Counted from the stretch's first letter, positions 1 to 8,333 are shown. The stretch is 12,537 nucleotides of DNA from Akkermansiaceae bacterium UBA6138 (GCA_002422425.1 DIVG01000051.1:1-12537); one strand, 5' to 3'. Made by a program: numbers and translations. Notes: generated by a model not told the origin, from the letters alone.

Positions 1-2597
1 GCGAGTCTTCCGATCCCGCGAGTCCCGACGCCGTCGAGTTGCGGGCCGATGAGTCCGCCCTCCCCGGCGACACGATGGCAGGCGGCGCAGTGGGTGGCAA
101 AAAGGGCCTCTCCCCGTTTGAGATCCGCAGTGCCCTGAGATGCTGCGGCCACTCGATCCGTGATGAGAGTCTCGAGTCGGGCTCGTTCTTCCGGGGTGAT
201 CTCGGACGGCGGGGCCGGTGGCGGTTCGGGCAGGTAGGGGCGCAAACGATCACGCAAGTCGATCGGAGCGCTCGTGACGAGGAGCCGCGCGAGGCGCCTC
301 AACGCTGCTGCATTTTGATCAGATTGCTGAAAATGGGAAACCGGCAGCGTCACGCCCTCGAACTCTCCTGCACCCAGCCAGGCGTAAGAGAAGCCGGCGT
401 CACCATCGACGAGTTCGAGACGGACCATTGTCCCGACCTTGTCGGGCAGTGCCCATTCGACAGGGACGGCGGTATCGCTTCGTGGCGGATAGGCGCGCGC
501 GAGTTCCCCGCCGGTCTCGACGTCAACGAGCCTGACGTGATTCAACTCATGCGCTTCTTTATCCGGAGCTCCGCGATGCCCGCAGAGGAGAAAACGCAAT
601 CGCTCCGGCAGCGGAAAGGGTCGCGACTCGACGACGCCGACGGACTCCTCCGCACCCTTCGCCCCGCGCACGAGACTGGAAAGCACGTTGATATCAACGC
701 TGTTTGGACCTCTCCGCTTTTGCACTTCCCAGCCGGAATCTACACTCCTTGTGTTTTCTCCGGGACGCACCCGCCATGGCTTCAGGGCAGGTTTCCCCGA
801 ATTCCCCAGCAGTTCGAAAGCGGCTCGGCTGAGGGCATCAAGCACGACTTTTTCACGCACCACTCCGTCGCGGTCCTCGAGCGTCTCGGCGATGTGGATC
901 AGGACCTCGGCTCGTTCAATGGCACTTCCATGACGCGACGGCGCGCTCTCCGCCGAGACAAGCTGTCCCAAAATGCGCGACTCGCCATATCGCGCGATAT
1001 GACGTCGCCGCTGTTCTGCGAAGTCGGGCGGCATCATCTCCGGAGCCGAAAACCCCTCCAGCCAGGCGGCGGCCTCCGGCGTTTTCACAGCGAGGGAGAT
1101 CGCGGCAAGCTCTGCCCCGGCACTTGAGGCAGAGATTCCACGGTATGCCCCCGGAAGCATGAGACACTCTCGCAACGCCAGTTTCAGAGTATGCCTCAAA
1201 TGGGTGTCGCTCTTCGGCGTTTCCCGCAGGGTGGTGAGAAGCGGCGCGATGCCACTGAGAGACGGATGCTCCTGAAGCGCAGTAGCTCCTGCCCGACGGG
1301 TCCAGGGCGATTCATCAGCGAGAGCCTTCATCGGATCACTGACCACTAAGGATGGTTCAACCACCCCGGGAACCGCTCTCTCCCCGACCCTCGTCACCCG
1401 CCAGATCCGCCCCCTCTCCCGATCCCGTCCCGGGTGATCGAGCGGGACCTCGTAATGCCCGATAATGCGGTTGTAAAAGTCCGCGATGTAAAGCGCTCCA
1501 TCCGGGCCGAAAGTCAGATCGACGGGTCGGAACCACGGATCACTGCTCACGATGAAATCCGGAAGTTCCACCGCACGGGGCGTCGTTCCGGTGAACCCGA
1601 TGCGATCGAGATTGACCTTCGACGTCACCGGATTCCCGATGAGAACGTGATCGTCCCACCCTTTTCCCCAGATCCCGCGATCCACATAAACGATCCCTGC
1701 AATGCCCGTCGAACCGTGCGTGTGTTCGATCATGGCCGGGGCAAAACCGAGGCCATCGTGCGGTTTCCCGAAACTGGGATAATGCGCCCCGCGCAGCAGC
1801 TGATAGACCGGAGCACTGTGGCAGTCAGCGCTGTAGAGATTCCCCCGTCGGTCAAAGGTCAGACCGAAAGGATTGACCTGTCCCCGCGACCAGACCTCGA
1901 CTCGCGTGCCGTCAGGGCGAAAGCGGAAAACGTTACCCGAGTGCAGCACGATCTCGCTGCCGTCCTTCGCCTTGAGATGGCTCGTGTTGTTGAACCCATG
2001 GGTCGCGTAAACCCAGCCGTCCGGACCGAGGCGAAAGCTCGAACACATCCCGTGCGTGTCTTTTTCATAGCCGAGCGGACCGAAGAGCACCTCGCGATAA
2101 TCGGCCCGGCCGTCCCCGTCGGTGTCGGCGAAGTACCAGATGTTCGGTATGCTCCAGGCGATGCAGCCGCTGCGGTGCTCAGGGCGATGCCAGGGCAGGA
2201 CTCCGGTGGGTATGTTGAGCCCGTCGGCGAAGTCAGTCACCTTGTCGGCACGACCGTCGCCGTCGGTGTCTTCAAGGATCCTGATCGCATCGCGACTGTC
2301 CCGGACCCGCGTTCCCTGTTCGTCGGACCAACGATCCTTCTCCGCCGCATAGGGATATTCAACGGTCGAGGAAACCCAGACTCGACCGCGCGCATCGACC
2401 GCCAGATTGATCGGCTTGTTGATCATCGGCTCGGAAGCATAAAGCTCGATTTCGAATCCCTCGCGTATCTGAAGCGACTTTTGCGATTCTTCCGGCGGGA
2501 GCGGATCCGACTCCCGCACGAGGTGATCCCGCGCCGTCGTCGTCCCGCAAAAAGAGGGAAAAAAACATGAGAGGAACAGAGGAATCAGCTGCTTCAT
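1..2597 (-). CDS. PVC-type dehydrogenase-like beta-propeller protein with C-terminal cytochrome c site (partial)
   Basis: The minus-strand frame is open without a stop from an ATG at 2597 to the left edge, giving 865 residues with the C-terminus missing. Residues 1-22 (MKQLIPLFLSCFF...) look like a signal peptide, so the product is probably periplasmic or secreted. Residues about 37-404 match the PVC-type membrane-bound dehydrogenase domain (Piru_Ver_Nterm type), a beta-propeller. It begins near EGFEIELYASEP (46), carries two DTDGDGRAD calcium-binding-like motifs (110-118, 158-166) and closes near RIWRVTR. A helical, HEAT-like stretch follows (about 405-640). Residues about 660-752 resemble a carbohydrate-binding-like beta-sandwich, which is tentative. 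The haem attachment site is C837-A-A-C840-H841, followed by GEGGLIGPQLDGVG, as in PVC-type haem-binding domains. The family is thought to act in sugar or alcohol oxidation with electron transfer, but substrates are mostly unknown. AAGG abuts the start codon, too close for a standard ribosome binding site. The next gene upstream on this strand ends 134 bp away. Confidence 0.9.
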   Translation of the reverse strand, partial: MKQLIPLFLSCFFPSFCGTTTARDHLVRESDPLPPEESQKSLQIREGFEIELYASEPMINKPINLAVDARGRVWVSSTVEYPYAAEKDRWSDEQGTRVRDSRDAIRILEDTDGDGRADKVTDFADGLNIPTGVLPWHRPEHRSGCIAWSIPNIWYFADTDGDGRADYREVLFGPLGYEKDTHGMCSSFRLGPDGWVYATHGFNNTSHLKAKDGSEIVLHSGNVFRFRPDGTRVEVWSRGQVNPFGLTFDRRGNLYSADCHSAPVYQLLRGAHYPSFGKPHDGLGFAPAMIEHTHGSTGIAGIVYVDRGIWGKGWDDHVLIGNPVTSKVNLDRIGFTGTTPRAVELPDFIVSSDPWFRPVDLTFGPDGALYIADFYNRIIGHYEVPLDHPGRDRERGRIWRVTRVGERAVPGVVEPSLVVSDPMKALADESPWTRRAGATALQEHPSLSGIAPLLTTLRETPKSDTHLRHTLKLALRECLMLPGAYRGISASSAGAELAAISLAVKTPEAAAWLEGFSAPEMMPPDFAEQRRRHIARYGESRILGQLVSAESAPSRHGSAIERAEVLIHIAETLEDRDGVVREKVVLDALSRAAFELLGNSGKPALKPWRVRPGENTRSVDSGWEVQKRRGPNSVDINVLSSLVRGAKGAEESVGVVESRPFPLPERLRFLLCGHRGAPDKEAHELNHVRLVDVETGGELARAYPPRSDTAVPVEWALPDKVGTMVRLELVDGDAGFSYAWLGAGEFEGVTLPVSHFQQSDQNAAALRRLARLLVTSAPIDLRDRLRPYLPEPPPAPPSEITPEERARLETLITDRVAAASQGTADLKRGEALFATHCAACHRVAGEGGLIGPQLDGVGTRGIGRL

Positions 2598-2731
2598 CCT
2601 TAGTAGTTTCGCAAAACGATCCGCCCTTGTCTCTCCCCTTTTTGCGGTCGTGAGGCCGCGCGAAACCCGCGGACGGAATCACTCACGCTCCTCGCAGGGC
2701 TTCTCATAATGCCGCCAAAAAGCACCCCTCA

Positions 2732-5071
2732 TCACGTCAGCCGGGCGAACCCGGTGTGCTTTACGGGGCCACCGATCCGAGCGGCGATATCGCCGTCTCG
2801 AATTGCGTCGGACAACTCCCCAAAAACCTCATCAAGCGCGGCGAGGTAGGAGTCGACATGACGAGACTCGTGAGTGAGCATCGGATTAAACCCGCCTGAA
2901 GCAAGAAACCCCCGCTTCAGCATCCGGCTTGTCATCAGCGTGAGGAGGGCGGCGGATTCGGGATGGTCAAAGGCTAAAAGAGCCATCTGGGGACGCCCCG
3001 CCGTTTTCACCGGCAGGCGGTGTTTCTCACCAAGTAACTGCCACCCCTCGATTACAAGAGTGCCGATCCTTGCGAGGTGGTCCGGCAGGTCGAGGCTCAT
3101 CATCTTCCTGACACACGCGAGCGCCGCCGCCGGCCCGACTCCTTCCGTCCAGAAAGTACTCGAGATGAATGAATTTTGCGCCGCCTGCATTGTCTCGCGC
3201 GTCCCGATGACCGCTCCAATCGGAAAACCGTTACCGAGGGCCTTGGCAAAAACCGCGATGTCGGGAGCGACGCCACATTTCAAATGGGCCCCGCCAAGGC
3301 AGAGGCGCCAACCGATCGAGATTTCATCAAAAATCAGCCTGGCACCGATACGATCGCAGCGCTCGCGGACCCCGCTGAGGAATCCGGGGGCGGGATCCGT
3401 CTGACGAGTGGGCTCCATAACGATGGCGGCCAGTTCATCGCCGTGGGCAGCGATGATGGAATCCAGTTCAGACAGATCGTTATAATGGAAGGTCAGGGTA
3501 TTCCCCGCCAGCCCTGAAGGAACACCGGCCGGGTCGAGGCCCGGAAGAAGATGGGCATTGAGTTCGCTCGTGCCGCACAGGTTTGCGGCAAGATACCAGT
3601 CGTGCCAGCCGTGGTAGCCGCAAAGAGCAATTTTGTCGCGCCCCGTGCGAGCCCGGGCGATGCGAACGGCGACGGCCATGGACTCGCCCCCGGCCCGGGT
3701 GAATCGGGCGTTTTCCGCCCAGGGATGAATTTCCAGAAGCAATTTCGCCAACTCCACCTCATCATGGGTTTGCAGAGTCGCCATCGAACCCAGTGAGACT
3801 CGCCGTATCACGGCGGCGTTTACGTCCGGATCCGCATACCCCAGAATCGTGGAGAGGATACCGCCCAGGCTCATGTCAGTATAGCGCCGCCCCTCGATGT
3901 CGATCACCTCACAACCGCGGGCCTCGCGGTAGTAGGCCGGCCATTGTTCAGGCGCAAACATCTCGGGCCTTTTACTGAGGAGTTGGGTTCCGCCGGGAAT
4001 AATCTCCCGCGCCTCGCGATAAGCGGACTGGACATCAGGCATCGTGCGCGGTAGCGGAAGCCCGAGGAGACGACGCGCTCCGAGGCAAAAAATTTCTTCA
4101 ATATCACCCGGGGTAAGATGCTGGTTGAGACACGCCTGCTTCAGGGCAAGAAGCGACTCGATCCCGAGTAGGGTCGGACGGGAAAAACGCGATTTCGAAA
4201 AATCGGCTCGAATTTCATCCAGCCAGAGAAAACCGTCGGCAAGATCGACACAGCGGCTCCGCATCTCCGTAACACAGAAGTCAGCACCGAAAAAAAGCCG
4301 CGTCGGGCCGAAGACTCTCAGGATTGCCTCGAATGCCGCCGGTTCACAAACGGCTGAGGTGTCGAAGTAGACATTGTCGAGCCCGCGGATCGCGGTGATA
4401 CCCTCGACAGTGTGCTTGGCACAAAAGCCGCGCGCGGCATGGGCGAGAATAAGTCTGGCACCGGGGTAGCGGACGCAGTGATCGCGGATATAACGCTGAT
4501 TCTCCGACTCTGCCAGGGCCCGCGGCAGAACCATATGGAGCATGATGCAGAGGCGGTGCCGGTCGGCGAGTTCCCACGCCCACTCAGGGATAAATTCTCC
4601 CGTCGGGGCAAACAGGGTATCAGACCGCTCCGCAAACAGGTGGTAAACTTTGAAACCGACGAAACCGTCATCAATGACCTGTCGCTCCACTGCGGCAGGG
4701 TCCTGTCGGGGCGTCACGATCATGAGTCCACGCGAATGAGGATCATTCCTCATCTCACCGGCGAGATGTTGATTCGACGCCTCCACGTCAAGGGCACGAG
4801 TGGGAAAAGGAAAAAAAAGTCCACCGGTCGGGCAGCGGCCGGGCATCCACCTTGAAAGCCGTTCTTCGTAGACTTCCCGCGTGACCACAGCCGGACCGGC
4901 CGCCGCCAGAGGCGGGATCGGTGTCCCCAGATCCGCCGCCCGCCAGAGATGGCCATGAGCGTCGAAAGAATCAATCGGCACAAAGTCCGCAAGATGCCGA
5001 TGCCAAATGCCGAGATCGTAGTCGGATACTTCGGCCCAAAGATAGGGATTAATTTCGGGAACAGAGCTCAT
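2732..5071 (-). CDS. Bifunctional amidohydrolase / class-III PLP aminotransferase fusion
   Basis: This 779-residue protein joins two enzymes in one uninterrupted frame. Residues about 30-340 are an amidohydrolase-2-type TIM barrel (metal-dependent hydrolase or decarboxylase family). Its likely metal ligands are all visible: H39 and H41 in DAHGH, H179 in IMLHM, H211 in ILAHAARG and D264 in FFGAD; K141 in GFKVYH may also contribute. Residues about 347-770 are a full-length class-III aminotransferase of the glutamate-1-semialdehyde-aminomutase group. It has GYHGWHD (485-491), MEPTR (552-556), the PLP-ring aspartate D582 in IFDEI and the Schiff-base lysine K610 in FAKALGNGF. The segment equivalent to NSGTEA reads RAGGES (459-464), so it is not a haem-pathway HemL. 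It resembles aminotransferases I associate with surface-polysaccharide or secondary-metabolite loci; that is recollection, not a search. There is no signal peptide, so it is probably cytoplasmic. The substrate is unknown, and the neighbours do not suggest one. The ATG at 5071 lacks a Shine-Dalgarno sequence, but DAHGH lies close behind it, so the start fits. Confidence 0.9.
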   Translation of the reverse strand: MSSVPEINPYLWAEVSDYDLGIWHRHLADFVPIDSFDAHGHLWRAADLGTPIPPLAAAGPAVVTREVYEERLSRWMPGRCPTGGLFFPFPTRALDVEASNQHLAGEMRNDPHSRGLMIVTPRQDPAAVERQVIDDGFVGFKVYHLFAERSDTLFAPTGEFIPEWAWELADRHRLCIMLHMVLPRALAESENQRYIRDHCVRYPGARLILAHAARGFCAKHTVEGITAIRGLDNVYFDTSAVCEPAAFEAILRVFGPTRLFFGADFCVTEMRSRCVDLADGFLWLDEIRADFSKSRFSRPTLLGIESLLALKQACLNQHLTPGDIEEIFCLGARRLLGLPLPRTMPDVQSAYREAREIIPGGTQLLSKRPEMFAPEQWPAYYREARGCEVIDIEGRRYTDMSLGGILSTILGYADPDVNAAVIRRVSLGSMATLQTHDEVELAKLLLEIHPWAENARFTRAGGESMAVAVRIARARTGRDKIALCGYHGWHDWYLAANLCGTSELNAHLLPGLDPAGVPSGLAGNTLTFHYNDLSELDSIIAAHGDELAAIVMEPTRQTDPAPGFLSGVRERCDRIGARLIFDEISIGWRLCLGGAHLKCGVAPDIAVFAKALGNGFPIGAVIGTRETMQAAQNSFISSTFWTEGVGPAAALACVRKMMSLDLPDHLARIGTLVIEGWQLLGEKHRLPVKTAGRPQMALLAFDHPESAALLTLMTSRMLKRGFLASGGFNPMLTHESRHVDSYLAALDEVFGELSDAIRDGDIAARIGGPVKHTGFARLT

Positions 5072-5175
5072 GCGCCGGAGGAGAGCGAAACGGAATGGAA
5101 ACCCCGGAGCGGCGAGAGGCCTAAACCCGCATGATTGAAAGATCCTGTCTGCCTCCCTTGCTCCGCCGGAGCTCG

Positions 5176-5204
5176 ATTGTAACGAGTTTCACCAGTCAGG
5201 TCGA
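5176..5204 (-). promoter_or_regulatory. Candidate sigma-70-type promoter for the fusion gene
   Basis: Read on the minus strand, a -35-like TCGACC (5199-5204) and a -10-like TACAAT (5176-5181) are separated by exactly 17 bp. This would place the transcription start near 5169, about 100 bases before the ATG at 5071. The element begins 10 bases before the protease stop codon (5214-5216), so the fusion gene could be transcribed separately from the protease. The assignment rests on consensus match alone. Confidence 0.35.
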
Positions 5205-5213
5205 GATCGAATT

Positions 5214-6101
5214 TCAGCGGGCTCGATCCGCCTTGATGAGGTTCTCAATCGCAGCAATGTCCATCATCACGGCAGTGGATTTCGGCTTCATCTTGATCAC
5301 GACGCCGAGGCGCATCGTACTGAGGACTCCACAGAGACGCCCGTGCTGATCGATGAGCGGAGAACCGCTATCCCCTTTGATCATCGGCAAGCTGGTGACG
5401 ATCTTGCGGAATTGGCCGACCGTGTCAGAAGGGACCGCCTGGTGCTCAAGAAAAAGCCCTCCCCCTTTTTCATGCATCCAGCCACCGGCGAAAAGGGTAC
5501 TGGTCGGTGACAGTGGCTCGCGTCGATATCGCAGGAAGCGCGGTGTGGCGATCTCGGCTTTGACGATAGCGAAATCGGCGGGGTCATTGCGATAGATCAC
5601 CCGTACCGGGGCGTAGTCGATGTAGGTCCGTCCGTTCGAAGAGGTGGCGTAAAGGACGTAGGAATCCTTGTGCGCGAGCACGTGTGCCGCCGTCAGAAAA
5701 TACCCGTCCGCACTGACCGGGGCGCAACTGCCGAAGCCTGACCCCCCTTTGGCAATAGGAACGGAGAAACCAAGTTCGAGCACACCTTCCTGCGCTTCAC
5801 GACTGGTGGCCAGTTTCGTTTTGAAGTCCTCGTCAATGTATTTCCCACTCACAATAAGACCCGAATGGAGCGTAAGAAAATCGGCGGCGGAAAACCCTTT
5901 ATCAGTGCGGTTTTTGAGCTCGGGAAGAGTGACTGGCGCGTCGATCCCGATCGAGTCATACCTGGCAAGGGATCGGCGCTGATCCCGGTGCGTATTCGAC
6001 GGCATGATGAGACACGACGAGAGCATACACGAGAGAGCAAGGAGCAGAACCGATGGGCCTGCTCGATGCCGGAAGAAAGAGAGTCTGAGATGAGGTGACA
6101 T
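5214..6101 (-). CDS. Trypsin-like serine protease, predicted lipoprotein
   Basis: The 295-residue product has the complete catalytic triad of the S1 (trypsin-like) fold: H140 in LTAAHV, D176 in DPADFAIV and S245 in KGDSGSP. The N-terminus is basic (MSPHLRLSFFRHR), then hydrophobic (PSVLLLALSCMLSSC), with a lipobox L-S-S-C and C30 as the probable lipidated cysteine. The protein is therefore likely anchored to a membrane, facing the periplasm or cell surface. There is no PDZ domain, so it is not a standard DegP/HtrA. The core protease spans about 108-290. Residues 31-105 form a linker or prodomain without recognisable similarity. The ATG at 6101 is preferred because it gives a well-shaped signal peptide; no Shine-Dalgarno sequence precedes it. 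The FUN14-like gene lies 175 bp upstream on the same strand, and the fusion gene starts 142 bp downstream. The substrate is unknown. Confidence 0.85.
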   Translation of the reverse strand: MSPHLRLSFFRHRAGPSVLLLALSCMLSSCLIMPSNTHRDQRRSLARYDSIGIDAPVTLPELKNRTDKGFSAADFLTLHSGLIVSGKYIDEDFKTKLATSREAQEGVLELGFSVPIAKGGSGFGSCAPVSADGYFLTAAHVLAHKDSYVLYATSSNGRTYIDYAPVRVIYRNDPADFAIVKAEIATPRFLRYRREPLSPTSTLFAGGWMHEKGGGLFLEHQAVPSDTVGQFRKIVTSLPMIKGDSGSPLIDQHGRLCGVLSTMRLGVVIKMKPKSTAVMMDIAAIENLIKADRAR

Positions 6102-6276
6102 TCAGAAGGTGGCGGATTTTCGGCTTTGAGGAAGTGCAGGAGGCGGGAAAGCGCTGCGGCCCTACCGCAGGGAACATAGAGCAGACTTACTCCGTAATCA
6201 CCTGACAATACGCGCGACAGCAAAATTCTTTCACTTTTAAAACGATGCCGAGAAGCGGGAAAAATGAGCACCCACG

Positions 6277-6756
6277 TTACCGGCGCAGCCCAAAGCCGAA
6301 GCCGATGAGAGCGGCGCTTGCCGAGGGGAGATGGGCCTGAAGCACCTGACCGACGACACCAACCTGGGCCGCGAGCCAGGTGCGGCTCTCGACCACGGAG
6401 CCGTAATAATCCTCCCATCCGGGCTCAATCATGCCGCGGGACTGCATCAGCCATAGCACACATCCACCAATAACGAGGAGTGAAATAGCCGTTTTCACCG
6501 CCACCCGCAGAAGCGAGCCAAAGACCATTGCTGCAATAAAACTTAGCCCCAGGCGGATCGCCTCGTCCCCCGGGCCCTGCCTGCCACCGGCCAGATCACC
6601 CGGGCCCGGTAGTCTCTCGCTCAAACCCGTTCGCAAGCCCGCCCCCATCCATTCAGGAAGACCGGCCGGCGGCGCGTCGGTGGATCCACCGCTTCCGTTC
6701 CACACCACCCCCCCAAGGGCAAGGCCGCCGGCGACGAGCAGAAGAAACCGCTTCAT
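6277..6756 (-). CDS. FUN14-like small membrane protein
   Basis: The product has 159 residues from the ATG at 6756. An in-frame ATG at 6795 would add 13 residues (MIGLGEFFGVFTG). The inner start is preferred for two reasons: it gives a basic-then-hydrophobic N-terminus (MKRFLLLVAGGLALGG), and a -10-like TATATT at 6807-6812 would put transcription onset almost at 6795. In inner-start numbering, membrane segments lie at about 4-19, 68-83, 85-104 and 142-157, separated by a Gly/Pro-rich loop. The layout agrees with FUN14-domain proteins: a paired hydrophobic hairpin, then a G-M-I-E-P-G-W segment (like the family's GI-V-N-W region), and a C-terminal LPSASAALIGFGFGLRR resembling the family's closing glycine-rich helix. 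Bacterial FUN14 proteins have no settled function. The similarity was recognised by eye and is moderately secure. The serine protease lies downstream on the same strand. Confidence 0.65.
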   Translation of the reverse strand: MKRFLLLVAGGLALGGVVWNGSGGSTDAPPAGLPEWMGAGLRTGLSERLPGPGDLAGGRQGPGDEAIRLGLSFIAAMVFGSLLRVAVKTAISLLVIGGCVLWLMQSRGMIEPGWEDYYGSVVESRTWLAAQVGVVGQVLQAHLPSASAALIGFGFGLRR

Positions 6757-6795
6757 TCCAGTAAAAACACCAAAAAATTCGCCGAGTCCTATCAT

Positions 6796-7046
6796 TTCAG
6801 GGCGAAAATATAACTCTCCCGGCGAAAGGTGCTACCTCGCTTTTTCAAAACGCCCCGAGTCCCGGGAAACGGGCTCCCTCGCTTGAAGCCCGTTTCCCGT
6901 AGCGAATTCGAGGTGGAAAGAAGGAATGGCACCGGGGGCTGAGGCCCGTGTAGACTCCCGCTTCACGATCCGTAGATGCATCCCTCGTGCCAAGTCCTGC
7001 GGGAAATATTGACTTCGCCGCTGTCGCCCCGCAGATTAACTTCCTC
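6796..7046. other. Divergent intergenic region
   Basis: About 250 bp separate the FUN14-like gene (minus) from the phosphatase-like gene (plus). The region must hold promoters for both. A weak -10-like TATATT lies at 6807-6812 on the minus strand with a poor -35. No convincing plus-strand promoter was found. The only strong structure is the hairpin at 6863-6899, listed separately. No small gene or RNA gene is recognisable. Confidence 0.6.
6863..6899. repeat. 13-bp perfect inverted repeat in a divergent promoter region
   Basis: Left arm 6863-6875 (CGGGAAACGGGCT) and right arm 6887-6899 (AGCCCGTTTCCCG) are exact reverse complements around an 11-nt loop. No T-run follows on either strand, and the element lies between two divergent genes where a terminator has no obvious role. 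It could be an intergenic palindromic repeat (REP-like) or an operator. Copy number elsewhere in the genome is unknown. Confidence 0.75.
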
Positions 7047-8324
7047 ATGACTCCCCTGCCCCCGGTCTCGATTACCGCTCTTGCCGCGCTCTTCGCACTC
7101 ACCTCAGCCGCGCCGGTCACAGCGACGGAACTCGGGACCGTGGAGGAAGCCGCAGACCGGCCCTTCATGCATCACCGTGTCATGTTCATGCATGAACCAT
7201 CGACGAAAGCGGCGGTGGCATGGAGCACGGCGGACGCGCTCTTCGACTCCCATGTAGTCTACTGGGACACGGAACCCCGCCATGGGGACGTCGGGAAATA
7301 TGCCTTCAAAACAAACGGGGTCCACTCGCATCCTTACACGCTTACTCCCGACGACAGGGGGAACAAGATCCCGGGAAACATCGGCCACCATGTGCTCCTC
7401 GAAGGGTTAAAGCCCGCCACCACCTACTTTCTGGTCATCGTGAGCGGTGAACACCAGTCCCGTGAGTTTCATTTTGTGACCGCTCCGGATGACGATCGTT
7501 CTTTCAAACTTCTCTTTGGCGGGGACTCGCGGCGCGGCCCGAAGTGGCCTGCGGTCCATGAAGAGCGCCGTCGCATGAACTCGCTCATGGCCGGACTGCT
7601 GGAGGAAAATCCTGACATCATCGCGCTGGCTCACGGTGCCGACTACTGTGCGAAAGCCGAGTGGACTTTTATCAGCGACTGGCTTTCCGACCATGAAATG
7701 ACGACGACAAAAGACGGACGACTTCTCCCCGTCATCCCGTCGCGCGGCAATCACGACCGCGGTATCACCTTTGAAGAGATCTTCTACTGGCCCCGGCGCG
7801 ACCACGATTTTCATTTCGCGACCGATCTCACCGGAGGTGCCGTCCTTCTCACCCTTAACACCGAGATCAGCCATGCCGGCGACCAACGCGACTGGCTTGC
7901 CTCGACCCTGAAGAGATATCGATCAGGTGCGCCCCGCTGGATCCTCACGCAATACCACATTCCCGCCTACGGCAGCGTCAAGGAATACGCGCAGGGCGAG
8001 TCACAGCGGCAGCATTGGGTGCCGCTTTTCGAAGAGTTCCAGGTCGATCTCGTGATGGAAGCCGATCATCACAGCCTCAAGCGGACCGTCCCCGTTTATC
8101 AGGATAAGGAAAACGCGGCAAAAGGCATCGTTTACATCGGCGACGGAGGGCTTGGCGTCCCGCAGCGTGACCCCGACACCTCGCGATGGTATCTGCAGGC
8201 ACCCGGAGTGAGCGGCAACGGTCATCACGTGCACCTCCTTGAAATCTCCGATGAGAAGATCAGAGGCTCTGCGATCGGTCCCGGGCGTCAGGTCCTGGAT
8301 GAGTTTGAGATTCGACGGAGGTAG
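7047..8324 (+). CDS. Secreted purple-acid-phosphatase-like metallophosphoesterase
   Basis: The product has 425 residues from the ATG at 7047. An upstream GTG at 6987 would add 20 residues, but the inner ATG directly begins a signal peptide (MTPLPPVSITALAALFALTSAAPVTA), so it is preferred. Export to the periplasm or outside is likely. Residues about 40-150 resemble the N-terminal fibronectin-type-III-like domain of purple acid phosphatases, including LLEGLKPATTYFLVI. Residues about 152-400 are the calcineurin-like phosphoesterase domain. Visible motifs are GGD (D160), HGADYC (D199), SRGNHDRG (N235, H236), TQYHIP (H304) and EADHHSLKR (H341, H342). The second motif is usually GDxxY and the fifth GHxHxYER; here both deviate, and one expected histidine of GHxH is replaced. 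It may therefore use an altered metal site, have a different substrate, or be weakly active. The convergent NnrS gene ends 75 bp beyond its stop. No Shine-Dalgarno sequence precedes the start. Confidence 0.85.
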   Translation: MTPLPPVSITALAALFALTSAAPVTATELGTVEEAADRPFMHHRVMFMHEPSTKAAVAWSTADALFDSHVVYWDTEPRHGDVGKYAFKTNGVHSHPYTLTPDDRGNKIPGNIGHHVLLEGLKPATTYFLVIVSGEHQSREFHFVTAPDDDRSFKLLFGGDSRRGPKWPAVHEERRRMNSLMAGLLEENPDIIALAHGADYCAKAEWTFISDWLSDHEMTTTKDGRLLPVIPSRGNHDRGITFEEIFYWPRRDHDFHFATDLTGGAVLLTLNTEISHAGDQRDWLASTLKRYRSGAPRWILTQYHIPAYGSVKEYAQGESQRQHWVPLFEEFQVDLVMEADHHSLKRTVPVYQDKENAAKGIVYIGDGGLGVPQRDPDTSRWYLQAPGVSGNGHHVHLLEISDEKIRGSAIGPGRQVLDEFEIRRR

Positions 8325-8333
8325 CGCACCCCG

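Noticed and set aside
39..2570. Long plus-strand open frames at 39-1127 and 1434-2570
   Set aside because: Both are antisense and codon-aligned to the PVC-type protein on the minus strand, whose domains and CxxCH motif are convincing. GC-rich codons suppress stops on the opposite strand. The plus-strand translations show no recognisable domain.
2656..2672. Short hairpin (5-bp stem) between the fusion gene and the PVC-type gene
   Set aside because: The stem is short and no T-run follows. It is not distinguishable from chance in GC-rich DNA.
5849..6418. Minus-strand open frame of 189 residues between the protease and FUN14-like genes
   Set aside because: It overlaps the ends of both better-supported genes, is rich in Arg and Ser, and has no recognisable motif.
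6987..7046. GTG at 6987 as the phosphatase-like start
   Set aside because: It would put 20 mostly non-hydrophobic residues before an otherwise proper signal peptide starting at the ATG at 7047.
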